Both the position numbers and the translations under genes were made by a program. A DNA stretch of 64,000 nt from DAOUCV01 sp034432095. GTDB lineage: Bacteria > Chloroflexota > Dehalococcoidia > Dehalococcoidales > UBA2162. The notes beneath the pieces were generated by a model that saw only the letters and a program-made list of their open reading frames with translations, had not been told where the DNA came from and did no database searches. Where the stretch lies: positions 49,395 to 113,394 of the forward strand of contig DAOUCV010000026.1 in the NCBI GenBank assembly GCA_034432095.1. Direction: 5' to 3'. This document shows positions 1 to 9,351 of the stretch, piece by piece; the first letter of the stretch is position 1; each line of letters begins with the position of its first letter.

Positions 1-2
1 TG

Positions 3-686
3 TTTCAGATTACTCATAGCTTCCGTAGAGCTGAGCGGGGCCGGTGGCATAACCCGGAATTCACCATGCTGGAATGGTACCGCACCGGTGCCAACTACAG
101 ACAAATGGTTCAGGATATCGAAGAGCTGGTGGTGACGCTGGCTGGTAAACTTGGACTTAATACCGTAGTTAAATATGGAGGTCAGGATATAGACATTAGC
201 CTGCCCTGGCCGAGGATTACGGTCAGAGATGCCTTTCTCCACGCCGCTGGCTGGGACCCTATTGCTGAGCCCGACTTTTTAAGATTTGACACCGACCTCA
301 TTGATAAAGTGCTCCCCAGCTTCACGCCAAGCCGCCCCACCGTGCTTACGGACTATCCTGCGGCTATGGCGGCGCTAGCGCGTCTCAAGCCGGGTGACGC
401 TAAAGTAGCCGAGCGGGCTGAAGTCTTTATCGGCGGACTGGAGCTGGCCAACGCCTACAGCGAGCTTAGAGATGCCCGAGAACAGGAGAGCCGCTTCCGG
501 GCGGCAATAGAACAAATCCTCAGGGAATATGGACGGCAACTCGTCATGCCCCGGCAATTTCTTGAAGCGGTAGTTCACCTTCCTGAGTGTGGTGGTGTGG
601 CCCTGGGCATTGACCGGCTGGTAATGCTCTTCTGCGATGCGGGTTCGATAGATGAGGTCATCGCCTTCAGCGTGGACACGGCATGA
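3..686 (+). CDS. epmA: EF-P (R)-beta-lysine ligase EpmA-like, class II LysRS paralog (5' end outside window)
   Basis: The frame is open from the window edge, so only the C-terminal 227 residues are present. It begins with the class II aaRS motif 2 region (FQITHSFRRAERGRWHNPEF then TMLEWYR) and ends with motif 3 (GVALGIDRLVML). This is the catalytic core of lysyl-tRNA synthetase. The short insert between motifs 2 and 3 and the phrase HNPEFTMLEWYR fit the EpmA/PoxA/GenX family, which attaches lysine or beta-lysine to elongation factor P instead of charging tRNA. A full-length LysRS cannot be excluded because the N-terminal anticodon-binding domain would lie upstream. The gene ends about 110 bases before the convergent alcohol dehydrogenase. 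Confidence 0.75.
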   Translation, partial: FQITHSFRRAERGRWHNPEFTMLEWYRTGANYRQMVQDIEELVVTLAGKLGLNTVVKYGGQDIDISLPWPRITVRDAFLHAAGWDPIAEPDFLRFDTDLIDKVLPSFTPSRPTVLTDYPAAMAALARLKPGDAKVAERAEVFIGGLELANAYSELRDAREQESRFRAAIEQILREYGRQLVMPRQFLEAVVHLPECGGVALGIDRLVMLFCDAGSIDEVIAFSVDTA

Positions 687-800
687 AGATAGATATGCAC
701 CAACGCAGCGGTAAAGGATAGACATATCCACTTTTTAAAGTGCCATCATCACCCATCCAGTCGGTCAAGGACTGACCTATCCACTTAGCCGGGTTTGTTA

Positions 801-1880
801 CTAAAACACTATCACATTACGCAGTGCTTCTCCCTTTTCCGTTGAGGCAATAGCCTCGTTAATCCGCTCCAGGGGATAGCGAGCCGTGATAAGCTCATCC
901 AGCTTGAGACGTCCGGACTGATATAACGCTACAAGGCGCGGAATATCTACTTTCAGATTAGTTGAGCCCATAAAGCCGCCGCTTATCGTCTTCTCCGCCC
1001 CGATTAGTTCGAGCGGCGAGATAGAAAGCATATCCTTTACCGGGGGTAGTCCTATAACCACGGTATTTCCACGCGGGCCTGACATTGAGATACCCTGGCG
1101 TATTGCGGCGACACTGCCGACAGTAATAAATACGTAGTCCGCCCCTCTTCCTGCTGTGAGCTTTTTAACCACGTCAACCGCGTCATCCCTCCTGGCATTA
1201 ACGGTATGGGTGGCACCGAAGTTCATAGCGGTCTTCATTTTCGCCTCCAGGACGTCCACAGCAATAACGGGGTAAGCCCCCGCATATGCGGCCCCCTGAA
1301 TAGCGTTTATCCCTACCCCTCCAGCCCCCATTACAACGACGCTCTGGAAAGGCTTGACCCGAGCGCGATTAACCACCGCGCCGAACCCGGTAATGACGCC
1401 ACAGGCTAGAAGAGCCGCACGGTCCAGTGGCATCTCCTTGGGGACTACCATTACCTGGGACTCATTCACCAAGACGTACTGGGCAAAGCCAGCCACTCCT
1501 CCCTTCTGTACCAGAGGTTGTCCCGTCCTGGTACGCAGCGCTGGTGCTCCTGGTGGCGCCATCCTAGCTTCGCATAGGTGGGGTAGTCCGGTGACGCAAA
1601 AAAAGCACCTTCCGCAGGATTTCAGAAGCGAGACCACCACCGGGTCCCCAGGTTTAACCGATGTGACGCCCTCTCCCACCTCATCCACGTAACCCGCCGT
1701 TTCATGACCGCTGACAAAAGGTAATTTCCCGGGCAGTTCCCCCTTGATGTCATGGATGTCGCTATGACAAACAGCCGTCGCCGCGACACGGACTTTCACT
1801 TCGCCTCTCTTCGGCGGGTCTAAATCTACCTCTTCTATGACCAGGGGCTTACCGAATTCGTAACAGACTGCAGCTTTCAT
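801..1880 (-). CDS. Zinc-dependent alcohol dehydrogenase, MDR family (copy 1)
   Basis: A 359-residue medium-chain dehydrogenase of full family length. Predicted catalytic zinc ligands are C38 and H59-E60 (GHETAG). The structural zinc site has the four-cysteine loop C89, C92, C95 and C103 (CGRCFFC...HLC). A Rossmann fold follows with GAGGVG near residue 190. It should oxidise an alcohol or reduce an aldehyde with NAD(P); the substrate cannot be read from the sequence. The AGGAGG ribosome site lies 12 nt before the ATG. It is the second gene of a tandem pair, 36 nt after its paralog. The two share almost identical first 23 and last ~35 residues but differ more in between. Confidence 0.9.
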   Translation of the reverse strand: MKAAVCYEFGKPLVIEEVDLDPPKRGEVKVRVAATAVCHSDIHDIKGELPGKLPFVSGHETAGYVDEVGEGVTSVKPGDPVVVSLLKSCGRCFFCVTGLPHLCEARMAPPGAPALRTRTGQPLVQKGGVAGFAQYVLVNESQVMVVPKEMPLDRAALLACGVITGFGAVVNRARVKPFQSVVVMGAGGVGINAIQGAAYAGAYPVIAVDVLEAKMKTAMNFGATHTVNARRDDAVDVVKKLTAGRGADYVFITVGSVAAIRQGISMSGPRGNTVVIGLPPVKDMLSISPLELIGAEKTISGGFMGSTNLKVDIPRLVALYQSGRLKLDELITARYPLERINEAIASTEKGEALRNVIVF

Positions 1881-1916
1881 TTATAACTATAACCTCCTAA
1901 TATCCTAGAATATTAA

Positions 1917-2999
1917 CTAAAACATTATCACATTACGCAGTGCCTCCCCCTTTTCCGTTGAGGCTATCGCCTCGTTAATCCGCTCCAGGGGGTAGCGAGC
2001 CGTGATAAGCTCATCCAGCTTGAGATACCCAGCGCGGTAGAGCCTCACCAGGTTGGGAATATCGATATTCAGCCGGGGCGACCCTCCCCCGCAGCCGGTA
2101 ACCACCCGCTCACCCATAACGAAGTCAAAAGCCGTAAAGGACATGCTTTCCTTCATCGGTACCAGTCCGATGATGACGGTCATTCCCCGTTGAGCTGACA
2201 TGAGGAAGCCCTGACGGAGGGCGGCAGCACTACCGACGGTAACAAATACATAATCAGCCCCCCTGCCGGATGTTATCTGCTGGACCAACTTGATGGGGTC
2301 TCTCTCCTTAGCAGAGTTTACCAAATGAGTCGCCCCAAAAGACCTAGCCATCTCCAGCTTACTATCCAGGATATCCACGGCAATAACCGGGTAGGCTCCC
2401 ACCAGAGCGGCTCCCTGTATGGCATTGAGTCCAACTCCCCCGCTTCCCATTACAACGACGCTGTTGAGGGGCTTGACCTGAGCCCGGTTGACCACCGCCC
2501 CAAACCCCGTTAAGACCCCGCACGACAGCAGCGCTGCCCTATCCATGGGTAAATCTCCAGGAATTACTGCTAGCTGGGTTTCCGAGACGACGGTATACTC
2601 GGCAAAGCCACCCACTGGGCCAGCCATAGGGGCAAGTAGTTGTCCCCTCTTGTTGCGATGGTGAGGCGGCAGGGGCTGTCTTCTTTCACACAGGTGGGGT
2701 AACCCGACAGCACAGTAAAAGCACCGTCCACAGCCTGATGTCACCGTCGATACGATAACAGGGTCACCGGGTCTTACTGACGTGACGTTTTTCCCCACCT
2801 CTTCCACATAGCCCGCCGATTCATGACCCGGAACACCGGGCAGTCCTCCAGGGAGCTCCCCCTTAATGCAATGGATGTCACTGTGACATATGGCGGTGGC
2901 AATGATGCGGATTTTCACTTCACCTTCCTGTGGCGGGTCTAAATCTACCTCTTCTATAACCAGGGGCTTACCAAATTCGTAACAGACCGCGGCTTTCAT
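1917..2999 (-). CDS. Zinc-dependent alcohol dehydrogenase, MDR family (copy 2)
   Basis: A 360-residue paralog of the downstream gene, with the same catalytic zinc ligands (AICHSD and GHESAG) and the four-cysteine structural zinc loop CGRCFYC...HLC. The dinucleotide fold carries GSGGVG. Two ATG codons are adjacent at 3002 and 2999. The second is preferred because AGGAGG lies 5 nt before it (only 2 nt before the first), and it matches the start of the paralog. It is first in the pair and is probably co-transcribed with copy 1. Substrate unknown; a general alcohol/aldehyde dehydrogenase role is supported. Confidence 0.9.
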   Translation of the reverse strand: MKAAVCYEFGKPLVIEEVDLDPPQEGEVKIRIIATAICHSDIHCIKGELPGGLPGVPGHESAGYVEEVGKNVTSVRPGDPVIVSTVTSGCGRCFYCAVGLPHLCERRQPLPPHHRNKRGQLLAPMAGPVGGFAEYTVVSETQLAVIPGDLPMDRAALLSCGVLTGFGAVVNRAQVKPLNSVVVMGSGGVGLNAIQGAALVGAYPVIAVDILDSKLEMARSFGATHLVNSAKERDPIKLVQQITSGRGADYVFVTVGSAAALRQGFLMSAQRGMTVIIGLVPMKESMSFTAFDFVMGERVVTGCGGGSPRLNIDIPNLVRLYRAGYLKLDELITARYPLERINEAIASTEKGEALRNVIMF

Positions 3000-3108
3000 C
3001 ATACCCTCCTAATATAGAATACCCCTCGAACCCGGAGATGGTGCTGTATTTACTTTAGCCCTCATCTTAGCACTGATTTTGGTTCTGTTCAACCTTAATT
3101 CGACTAAC

Positions 3109-3137
3109 TTGACAAATTCCCAGAACAGGGCTAGACT
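3109..3137 (+). promoter_or_regulatory. Sigma-70-type promoter of the solute-binding protein gene
   Basis: A perfect TTGACA -35 box (3109-3114) and a TAGACT -10 box (3132-3137) are separated by 17 nt. The expected start is near 3144, about 25 nt before the GTG start of the lipoprotein gene. Identified by eye only. Confidence 0.6.
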
Positions 3138-3170
3138 AACCTACACAAATAGAGAGGAGGTGAAACGACA

Positions 3171-5033
3171 GTGAAAAGGAAGGTTGTCTGGATGCTGGTA
3201 AGCTGCTTGATGGCACTATCCCTGGTGGTAGCCTCCTGTGCCCCGAAAGAAGAGGCGAAGGAAAAGGAAGTAGGGAAAGCAACGGTAGTAAAAGCAGAGG
3301 AGGAGGTGAAAGAGGAGGAAAAGGCGGCGCCGGTGGAAGAAATGATTAAGGTGACGCTGACGAAGAGGGACGGAACGACCATGACAAAGATGGTGCCAAA
3401 GCCGAAGTATGGCGGGACAATGGTAACCGCCCTGACGGCTGACTACTCACAGTGGGACCCGTACCACACTCAGACTATTAACGTGGGGCATATGCAGTTG
3501 ACCAGCAACGAATTAATCGGGGGAGACTGGACGAAAGGTCCTCAGGGCACCGGGGACACGGACTGGGAACTTGGCTGGCTTGGTGACTGGAAGGTATGTG
3601 CGGGCGAACTGGCTGAAAGCTGGGAGTTGCCCGATGACACCACCATCATCTGGCACCTTCATCGTGGGGTTAAGTTCCACAATAAGGCACCCGCCTGGGG
3701 CCGTGAGTTGACTGCTGAGGATGTAATCTGGAACTGGAACTACCAATTCAACAACGAAGGGTGCTGGCAGGCCGGGGAGTATCCTGTGGGGAATCCTTAT
3801 CGGCCAATATCCTGGAGGGTGATTGATAAGTATACTGTTGAAGTCAAGTTTCAGTCGGCGGACGCCCAGAGCCTGATGTTGCCCGAAATGGGTGATAACA
3901 TGTATTATAGCCCGCCTGAAGTATGGACGTCCGGCGGGGACATGAACCACTGGACAAAAGCCATTGGAACAGGACCATGGATACTGACTGACTATATTCC
4001 GGGCAGTACAATAACCTATACCAAGAACCCGAACTACTTTGAGAGCGACCCCATCTACGCCGCGGCAGGGCTGGATTACAGGTGGCCCTATCTCGATACC
4101 TTCAGATTTCAGATTATACCGGACACCTCCACGCGAATCGCAGCACTGCGGACGGGTAAGCTCGACTTTTTGGTGGCGGTCGACCGCGACAACGCCGCCA
4201 TACTGAGGAGGGATGTACCTGCCCTGCAATTTAGAGAAGGATTTGCGATGGTCAGCAATATTGCCGCCGGCAGGATAACACAGAAGCCTTATAGTGACAT
4301 CCGAGTCAGGCGGGCGCTGAACATGGCTATCAACAAGCAGGAGATGGTGGACAAGTACTATGCGGGGCAGGCCGCTCTGATTGGTTATCCCTATCCTCCC
4401 GGTAAATCGTGGGCCAAAGTGTACACTCCGTTCGAAGAGCAGCCACCGGAGGTTCAGGAGATCTTCACCTACAATCCGGAAAAGGCAAAGAAGCTTCTAG
4501 CAGAAGCCGGTTATCCTAATGGCTTCAAGATCAAAATTACGTGCACAGCCGCCACGGCAGATGAATTGTCCTTGGTCAAAGAATACTGGGCTAAGGTCAA
4601 TATTGACCTGGAACTGGAAGTACTGGAGGGTGGTGCATTCTTCGGGACCTGGATGTCTCACGGGTATAAGGATATGATTTATGCCCCGGGTCTTGGGTCC
4701 TGGGCTGGTGTCGAACAAGATATGATGACCCGTGCGGGGTTTTTCGCCAACGTCTCTGAAATTGACGACCCGCGTACCAAAGAGTTCAAGGCTCAAATTG
4801 CCAAGTATGTCATCAAAGACCCCGATAAAATGTTGGCAGCCAAGAAAGATTACGCCATATGGGAGCTTCAACAAGCCTGGGGAGTATTCATGCCGCGACC
4901 ATATGAGTACAGAATGTGGTGGCCCTGGGTAGAGAACTACTACGGCATCAACTGGACGGGCGGAGCCGGCCAATGGGACTGGACCAAGAGCATCTGGATA
5001 AACCAGGCGCTGAAGAAGTCTATGGGATACTAG
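3171..5033 (+). CDS. ABC transporter substrate-binding lipoprotein, family 5 (peptide/nickel type)
   Basis: A 620-residue extracytoplasmic solute-binding protein of the SBP_bac_5 (DppA/OppA) family. The N-terminus is a lipoprotein signal peptide: KRK, a hydrophobic core, then lipobox VVASC with the lipidated cysteine at residue 23. A charged Lys/Glu-rich linker follows. The family core includes the WHLHRGVKFHN strand and the repeat SDIRVRRALNMAI near residue 380. The GTG start is chosen because AGAGGAGG lies about 11 nt upstream and the signal peptide begins there. No permease or ATPase gene is adjacent, so the transporter partner must be elsewhere. The ligand is unknown. The next gene is a UroD-family protein. 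Confidence 0.92.
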   Translation: MKRKVVWMLVSCLMALSLVVASCAPKEEAKEKEVGKATVVKAEEEVKEEEKAAPVEEMIKVTLTKRDGTTMTKMVPKPKYGGTMVTALTADYSQWDPYHTQTINVGHMQLTSNELIGGDWTKGPQGTGDTDWELGWLGDWKVCAGELAESWELPDDTTIIWHLHRGVKFHNKAPAWGRELTAEDVIWNWNYQFNNEGCWQAGEYPVGNPYRPISWRVIDKYTVEVKFQSADAQSLMLPEMGDNMYYSPPEVWTSGGDMNHWTKAIGTGPWILTDYIPGSTITYTKNPNYFESDPIYAAAGLDYRWPYLDTFRFQIIPDTSTRIAALRTGKLDFLVAVDRDNAAILRRDVPALQFREGFAMVSNIAAGRITQKPYSDIRVRRALNMAINKQEMVDKYYAGQAALIGYPYPPGKSWAKVYTPFEEQPPEVQEIFTYNPEKAKKLLAEAGYPNGFKIKITCTAATADELSLVKEYWAKVNIDLELEVLEGGAFFGTWMSHGYKDMIYAPGLGSWAGVEQDMMTRAGFFANVSEIDDPRTKEFKAQIAKYVIKDPDKMLAAKKDYAIWELQQAWGVFMPRPYEYRMWWPWVENYYGINWTGGAGQWDWTKSIWINQALKKSMGY

Positions 5034-5065
5034 TCCCGACGTAGTGGCGATAACCAGACAGCGAG

Positions 5066-5095
5066 AGGGGATGGAGGGTGAACTCTCCATCCCCT
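5066..5095 (+). terminator. Hairpin terminator after the solute-binding protein gene
   Basis: An 11-bp perfect stem, AGGGGATGGAG with CTCCATCCCCT, encloses an 8-nt loop and is followed by the moderately T-rich TCTTGCTTAAT. It lies 32 nt after the stop codon. The T tract is weak, so it may only attenuate read-through into the UroD-like gene. Confidence 0.6.
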
Positions 5096-5183
5096 TCTTG
5101 CTTAATAGAGTAAATTGACAGGAAGTGGCGGCAAGTTGTACCATTTCGCAAAATCAATTTATAAAGGAGGCGGACAATATCCT

Positions 5184-6527
5184 ATGGGAACGGGTAAGAA
5201 ATGGGCTGATTTATCCTGGGAGGAAAAACGGGAGGAGCGGTTCAAGCGCTGGTTATCCCCACTGGGTGTAAAATTTGTCAGCCCCGAGGCTGAGAAACTC
5301 TACAAGGAAAGGGTGACCCGGTTCATCAAGGCTATCAAAATGGAGGAGCCCGACCGTGTGCCGGTGATGCTACCAGCCCATGTTTACCCAGCCTACTACG
5401 CCGGGGCGGACTTCCACACGATAATGTATGACTATGACGTGATGCGTAATGCCTGGGTCAAGTTTATGGACGACTTCGGAGATATGGATACTTTTAGTGG
5501 GCCCGGTCTAATCCCGTCGGGAAAGATATCGGAGGCCCTTAATTCCAAGACTCAGAAATTGCCCGGTATCGGCCTGCCGGTGGATGCGACGACGAACCAG
5601 TTCGTTGAGGGCGAATACATGTATGCCGACGAGTATGACCTTTTGATGATGGACCCCTCTGACTTTAGTATCAGGGTCATGCTGCCGCGCACGACCGGTC
5701 TCTTTGAGTCCTTTAAGAATCTGCCGCCCCTCCGCTTCCTCCAGGGGGCGGCCTGGGTTGCCGCTCTGGCAGACCCCGAGATACGCAAGACCTTCGAGAC
5801 TTTGATGAGCCTGACGGAGGAGTGCAAGAAGTGGCAGGCCGCCGTTGCCGAGATTAGGGACATCGCCATTTCCCGGGGGTACGCTACCACGTTTGGCGGC
5901 GGCATTATGGCTGGAGCCCCTTTCGACCACTTTGCTGATACGCTTCGGGGTACCAGGGGTATTGTTATGGACATGTACCGTCAGCCGCAAAAGCTGCTCG
6001 AGGCTATGGAATTCTGGCTAAACCTGACTATTAATACATCCATCAAGAATTTCCCGATGACGAATTGCCCCCTAGTAATGATGCCCCTGCACAAGGGTGA
6101 TGATACGTTCATGTCCGATAAACAGTTTGAGACGTTCTACTGGCCAACACTGCGGAGGCTATTCATGGCAATGATTGAAGAAGGGCTCGTGCCGATGCCA
6201 TTTGCCGAGGGCAGATATACCAATCGCCTGAAGCAGATTGCGGACACGCCCAGGAGCGCCGTCGTCTGGTACTTCGACCAGACGGATATGGCCGAGGCGA
6301 AAAGAATACTGGGCAATGTCTCCTGTATTGTCGGCAATGTACCTGCTTCACTAGTGATGACCGGCACTCCCAAGCAGGTGAAGGAATACTGCCGCAAGCT
6401 CATCGAGACCTGTGCCCCGGGTGGTGGCTATATCCTGGCAGGTGGTGCCAGTGTTGCTAAAGTAAATATAGAGAACCTTCGGGCAATGATGGAAGCCGCC
6501 TACGAATACGGCGTTTATAAGAAATAG
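5184..6527 (+). CDS. Uroporphyrinogen decarboxylase (URO-D) family protein
   Basis: A 447-residue URO-D fold protein. In anaerobes this family mostly contains corrinoid or coenzyme M methyltransferases and not haem-pathway decarboxylases. Family features include the N-terminal RFIKAIKMEEPDRVPVM segment and the C-terminal part with YFDQTDMAEAKRILG, VGNVPASL and a glycine-rich GGGYILAGG phosphate-binding-like loop. The ATG at 5184 is preferred over a TTG at 5115 because AAAGGAGG (5163-5170) lies 13 nt before it. No corrinoid protein or reactivase gene is nearby, so substrate and cofactor are open. It sits between a solute-binding lipoprotein and a convergent acyl-CoA dehydrogenase. Confidence 0.85.
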   Translation: MGTGKKWADLSWEEKREERFKRWLSPLGVKFVSPEAEKLYKERVTRFIKAIKMEEPDRVPVMLPAHVYPAYYAGADFHTIMYDYDVMRNAWVKFMDDFGDMDTFSGPGLIPSGKISEALNSKTQKLPGIGLPVDATTNQFVEGEYMYADEYDLLMMDPSDFSIRVMLPRTTGLFESFKNLPPLRFLQGAAWVAALADPEIRKTFETLMSLTEECKKWQAAVAEIRDIAISRGYATTFGGGIMAGAPFDHFADTLRGTRGIVMDMYRQPQKLLEAMEFWLNLTINTSIKNFPMTNCPLVMMPLHKGDDTFMSDKQFETFYWPTLRRLFMAMIEEGLVPMPFAEGRYTNRLKQIADTPRSAVVWYFDQTDMAEAKRILGNVSCIVGNVPASLVMTGTPKQVKEYCRKLIETCAPGGGYILAGGASVAKVNIENLRAMMEAAYEYGVYKK

Positions 6528-6551
6528 TTTGGGTTGGAACCAAATTCCCTC

Positions 6552-7697
6552 TCAACTGTCCCGGAGTATCCTTCGGGCGATAACCAAACGCTGCATCTCA
6601 GAGGTACCCTCATAGATTTCGGTAAGTTTGGCGGCACGCCAGTGCAACTGGGCACGAGAATCCCTCATATAACCATAACCGCCAAGAATCTGTACGGCTT
6701 TGGTGCTTACCTCTACGGCTGTTTCAGAAGCATAAAGCTTCGCCATAGCCGCTTCCTTGGTAAAGGGTAGCTTCTGGTCCATAAGATAGGCTGCCCGGTA
6801 GGTCAACAGCCGTGCGGCATCAATTCTGGTTGCCATATCTACCAGCATCCACTGTATTGCCTGGAACTCAGCGAGGGATTGACCGAACTGCCGGCGCTGC
6901 TTGGCGTGAGCTACTGCCAGTTCGTAAGCACCCTGAGCAATACCCAGCGCCTGGGCGGCGATTCCTATTCTTCCCATGTCTATGGTACCCAGGGCTATTT
7001 GGAAACCTCGACCTTCCTCACCCAGACGATTGGATGCCGGCACGCGACAGTCCTGAAAAATAAGCTCGTGCTGAGTTGATGCCCGCATGCCCGCCTTGAG
7101 GTATTTTTTCCCGAGGGAATAGCCTGGGAAGCCCTTTTCAACGATAAAGGCGGTGATGCCTCTATAACCGAGTGCCCTGTTGAGGGTAGCGAACACTATT
7201 ATGGTGCTGGCTACCTTGGCATTGGTGATGAAAATCTTATTGCCGTTTAGTATATAATCGTCTCCATCCCTCACCGCCGTGGTCTCAAGTGCGGCAGCAT
7301 CGCTGCCGGCATTCGGTTCCGTCAGAGCAAAGGCTCCTATTTGTTCCCCTTTAGCCAGTGGCGGCAGGTAGCGTTTTTTCTGTTCCTCACTGGCGAAGTG
7401 TTGCAGGCATTCGCAAGCCAGAGAATTGTGCGTGGCAATAACGCCACCGGTTGAGGGACACGCCCGTGACAATTCTTCGATAGCAATGACGTAGCCGACT
7501 TTATCTAAGCCGCTACCGCCATACTCGGGGGGAACGGTCAGCCCCGAAAGTCCAAGCCGGGCTACCTTCCTGAAGACCTCCTTCGGGAACTCTTCCCTTT
7601 CATCCAGCTCCAGGGCTATTGGCTCCAGTTCCTTCCTGGCAAACTCCCGCACCCGCTGCTGCAACATCTTCTGTTCTTCAGTCAGAGACAAATCCAT
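6552..7697 (-). CDS. Acyl-CoA dehydrogenase
   Basis: A 381-residue FAD flavoenzyme that introduces the alpha-beta double bond into an acyl-CoA and passes electrons to ETF. It starts in typical fashion (MDLSLTEEQKMLQQRVREFA). It carries the signature ALTEPNAGSDA near residue 125, the middle beta domain, QILGGYGYMRD, and IYEGTSEMQ with the catalytic glutamate near the C-terminus. Length is normal for the short/branched-chain group. AAGGAGGAGG lies just upstream of the ATG. No ETF or thiolase gene is adjacent, so chain-length specificity cannot be assigned. Confidence 0.95.
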   Translation of the reverse strand: MDLSLTEEQKMLQQRVREFARKELEPIALELDEREEFPKEVFRKVARLGLSGLTVPPEYGGSGLDKVGYVIAIEELSRACPSTGGVIATHNSLACECLQHFASEEQKKRYLPPLAKGEQIGAFALTEPNAGSDAAALETTAVRDGDDYILNGNKIFITNAKVASTIIVFATLNRALGYRGITAFIVEKGFPGYSLGKKYLKAGMRASTQHELIFQDCRVPASNRLGEEGRGFQIALGTIDMGRIGIAAQALGIAQGAYELAVAHAKQRRQFGQSLAEFQAIQWMLVDMATRIDAARLLTYRAAYLMDQKLPFTKEAAMAKLYASETAVEVSTKAVQILGGYGYMRDSRAQLHWRAAKLTEIYEGTSEMQRLVIARRILRDS

Positions 7698-7839
7698 GTC
7701 CTCCTCCTTTTGTAACTAAGACATATTGACTTTTTCTTTCCACTCCGTCAAAAATTTGTAGTTCTAGTATAACACGTCCTTTGTGATTGACGGTTCTAAT
7801 GTTATAATCTATGAAAGTCATCAATCGAAGGGGGAGAAA

Positions 7840-9306
7840 ATGATTGAAAAGGAGAAGCTGGTAGAAATCGTTGGGACCGCCAATGTAAGCTATGAGCCAG
7901 CCACTTTGGATGAATACTCCAGGGATGTGAGTTTTGTCAATAGCGTGAGGCCGTTATGTGTGGTAAAGCCAGCAAATGCTGGAGAAGTACAGAAGATAGT
8001 GAATCTGGCGAATGAGACGCTAACGCCGCTGGTGCCGGTGAGCTCTGGACCTCCCCACTTTCGCGGCGATACTGTTCCCGGCATTGGAGGGGCGGTTATC
8101 GTAGATTTAAGTAGAATGAAAAAAATCATCAGGGTTGACCGTTATCACCGGGTTGCCATGGTTGAGCCGGGGGTAACATTCGGAGAACTGATACCAGCGG
8201 TAGAAAAAGAGGGCCTCAGACTGAATATGCCCCTACTACCACGGAAGTCAAAGACTGTTGTCGGTAGCATGCTCGAAAGAGAGCCGGTAATAATGCCCAA
8301 GTATCAGTGGGATATATCAGACCCACTGGCTTGTGTTGAAGTAATCTTCGGGACTGGTGATGAGTTTAGAACCGGGCAGGCAGCCGGACCGGGGACAATA
8401 GAGGAACAGTGGGCAGCCGGGGGAGCACAAAAAGCGCCGTATGGGCCCGGTCCATTTTCCTGGCATCGGCTTATTCAGGGGGCGCAGGGGACGATGGGCA
8501 TTGTAACCTGGGCATCGTTGAGATGTGAGTTGCTCCCCACGCTTGAAGAGCCTTTCCTGGCTGGCTCCTCAGAACTCGCTAGGCTCCTCGAGCTAACTCA
8601 CTGGCTGGTAAGGCTGAGAGTGGTTAATGAGTGCTTTATCCTTAATAATACCAGTCTGGCAGCAATTACGGCGAAAAAATGGCCCGGGGATTACCGGGAT
8701 TTGAAGGATGCTCTACCCCCCTGGGTGCTCTTCTTCAACATAGCTGGCTATGACTATTATCCTGAAGATAGGGTGAGCTACCAGATAAAGAACATCCGGG
8801 AAATAACCCAGCGGTTGGGGGTGGAACCGGTGAAAGCAGTCGGGGGAGTTTCAGCCAGTGAATTATTGAAAGTAGTCCAGAGACCTTCTGCTGAGCCTTA
8901 CTGGAAACTCCGCTACAAAGGAGCCTGCCACGACGTATTCTTTTTGACCATCTATGATAAGCTCGAAGGTCAAATTAGCCTCATGAATGACCTCGCTAAT
9001 AAAGCTGGCTACCCTGCTTCGGATATGGGTGTGTACCTCCAGCCGATAGTACAGGGCACCAGCTGCCACGTTGAGTTTAATCTGTTCTATACTCCCGGAA
9101 GCCAAAGTGAGCTGGAGCGAATCAAGGAACTTTCTACTTCAGCCATCAAGAACTTAATGGCTAAGGGCGCTTTCTTCTCAAGACCTTATGGTGAAAGCGC
9201 AAGGATGATTATTAATAGAGATGCGGCTACCGTTGCTGTTTTATCGAAGGTTAAGAAGATATTTGACCCAAACAATATTATGAATCCGGGGAAACTGTGC
9301 TTTTAA
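7840..9306 (+). CDS. FAD-binding oxidoreductase, GlcD-like
   Basis: A 488-residue member of the vanillyl-alcohol-oxidase/PCMH flavoprotein family. The FAD_binding_4 domain occupies roughly residues 30-210: VVKPANAGEVQKIVN, a PVSSG loop, GGAVIVDLSRM, VEPGVTFGEL. The C-terminus KKIFDPNNIMNPGKLCF is typical of glycolate/lactate oxidase GlcD-type subunits. The ATG at 7840 is chosen over an earlier in-frame ATG (7783) because GGGGGAG lies directly upstream. It is followed after 45 nt by a GlcF-like iron-sulfur protein and then by a second flavoprotein. This suggests a GlcDEF-type complex that oxidises a 2-hydroxyacid. Confidence 0.87.
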   Translation: MIEKEKLVEIVGTANVSYEPATLDEYSRDVSFVNSVRPLCVVKPANAGEVQKIVNLANETLTPLVPVSSGPPHFRGDTVPGIGGAVIVDLSRMKKIIRVDRYHRVAMVEPGVTFGELIPAVEKEGLRLNMPLLPRKSKTVVGSMLEREPVIMPKYQWDISDPLACVEVIFGTGDEFRTGQAAGPGTIEEQWAAGGAQKAPYGPGPFSWHRLIQGAQGTMGIVTWASLRCELLPTLEEPFLAGSSELARLLELTHWLVRLRVVNECFILNNTSLAAITAKKWPGDYRDLKDALPPWVLFFNIAGYDYYPEDRVSYQIKNIREITQRLGVEPVKAVGGVSASELLKVVQRPSAEPYWKLRYKGACHDVFFLTIYDKLEGQISLMNDLANKAGYPASDMGVYLQPIVQGTSCHVEFNLFYTPGSQSELERIKELSTSAIKNLMAKGAFFSRPYGESARMIINRDAATVAVLSKVKKIFDPNNIMNPGKLCF

Positions 9307-9351
9307 ACACGAAGAAACTCACCGGTGAATAAATTCAGGAAGGAGCGAAAA

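Noticed and set aside
3513..5144. Long antisense open frames within the solute-binding protein gene
   Set aside because: They are shadows of a clear SBP_bac_5 gene and have no ribosome site or family features.
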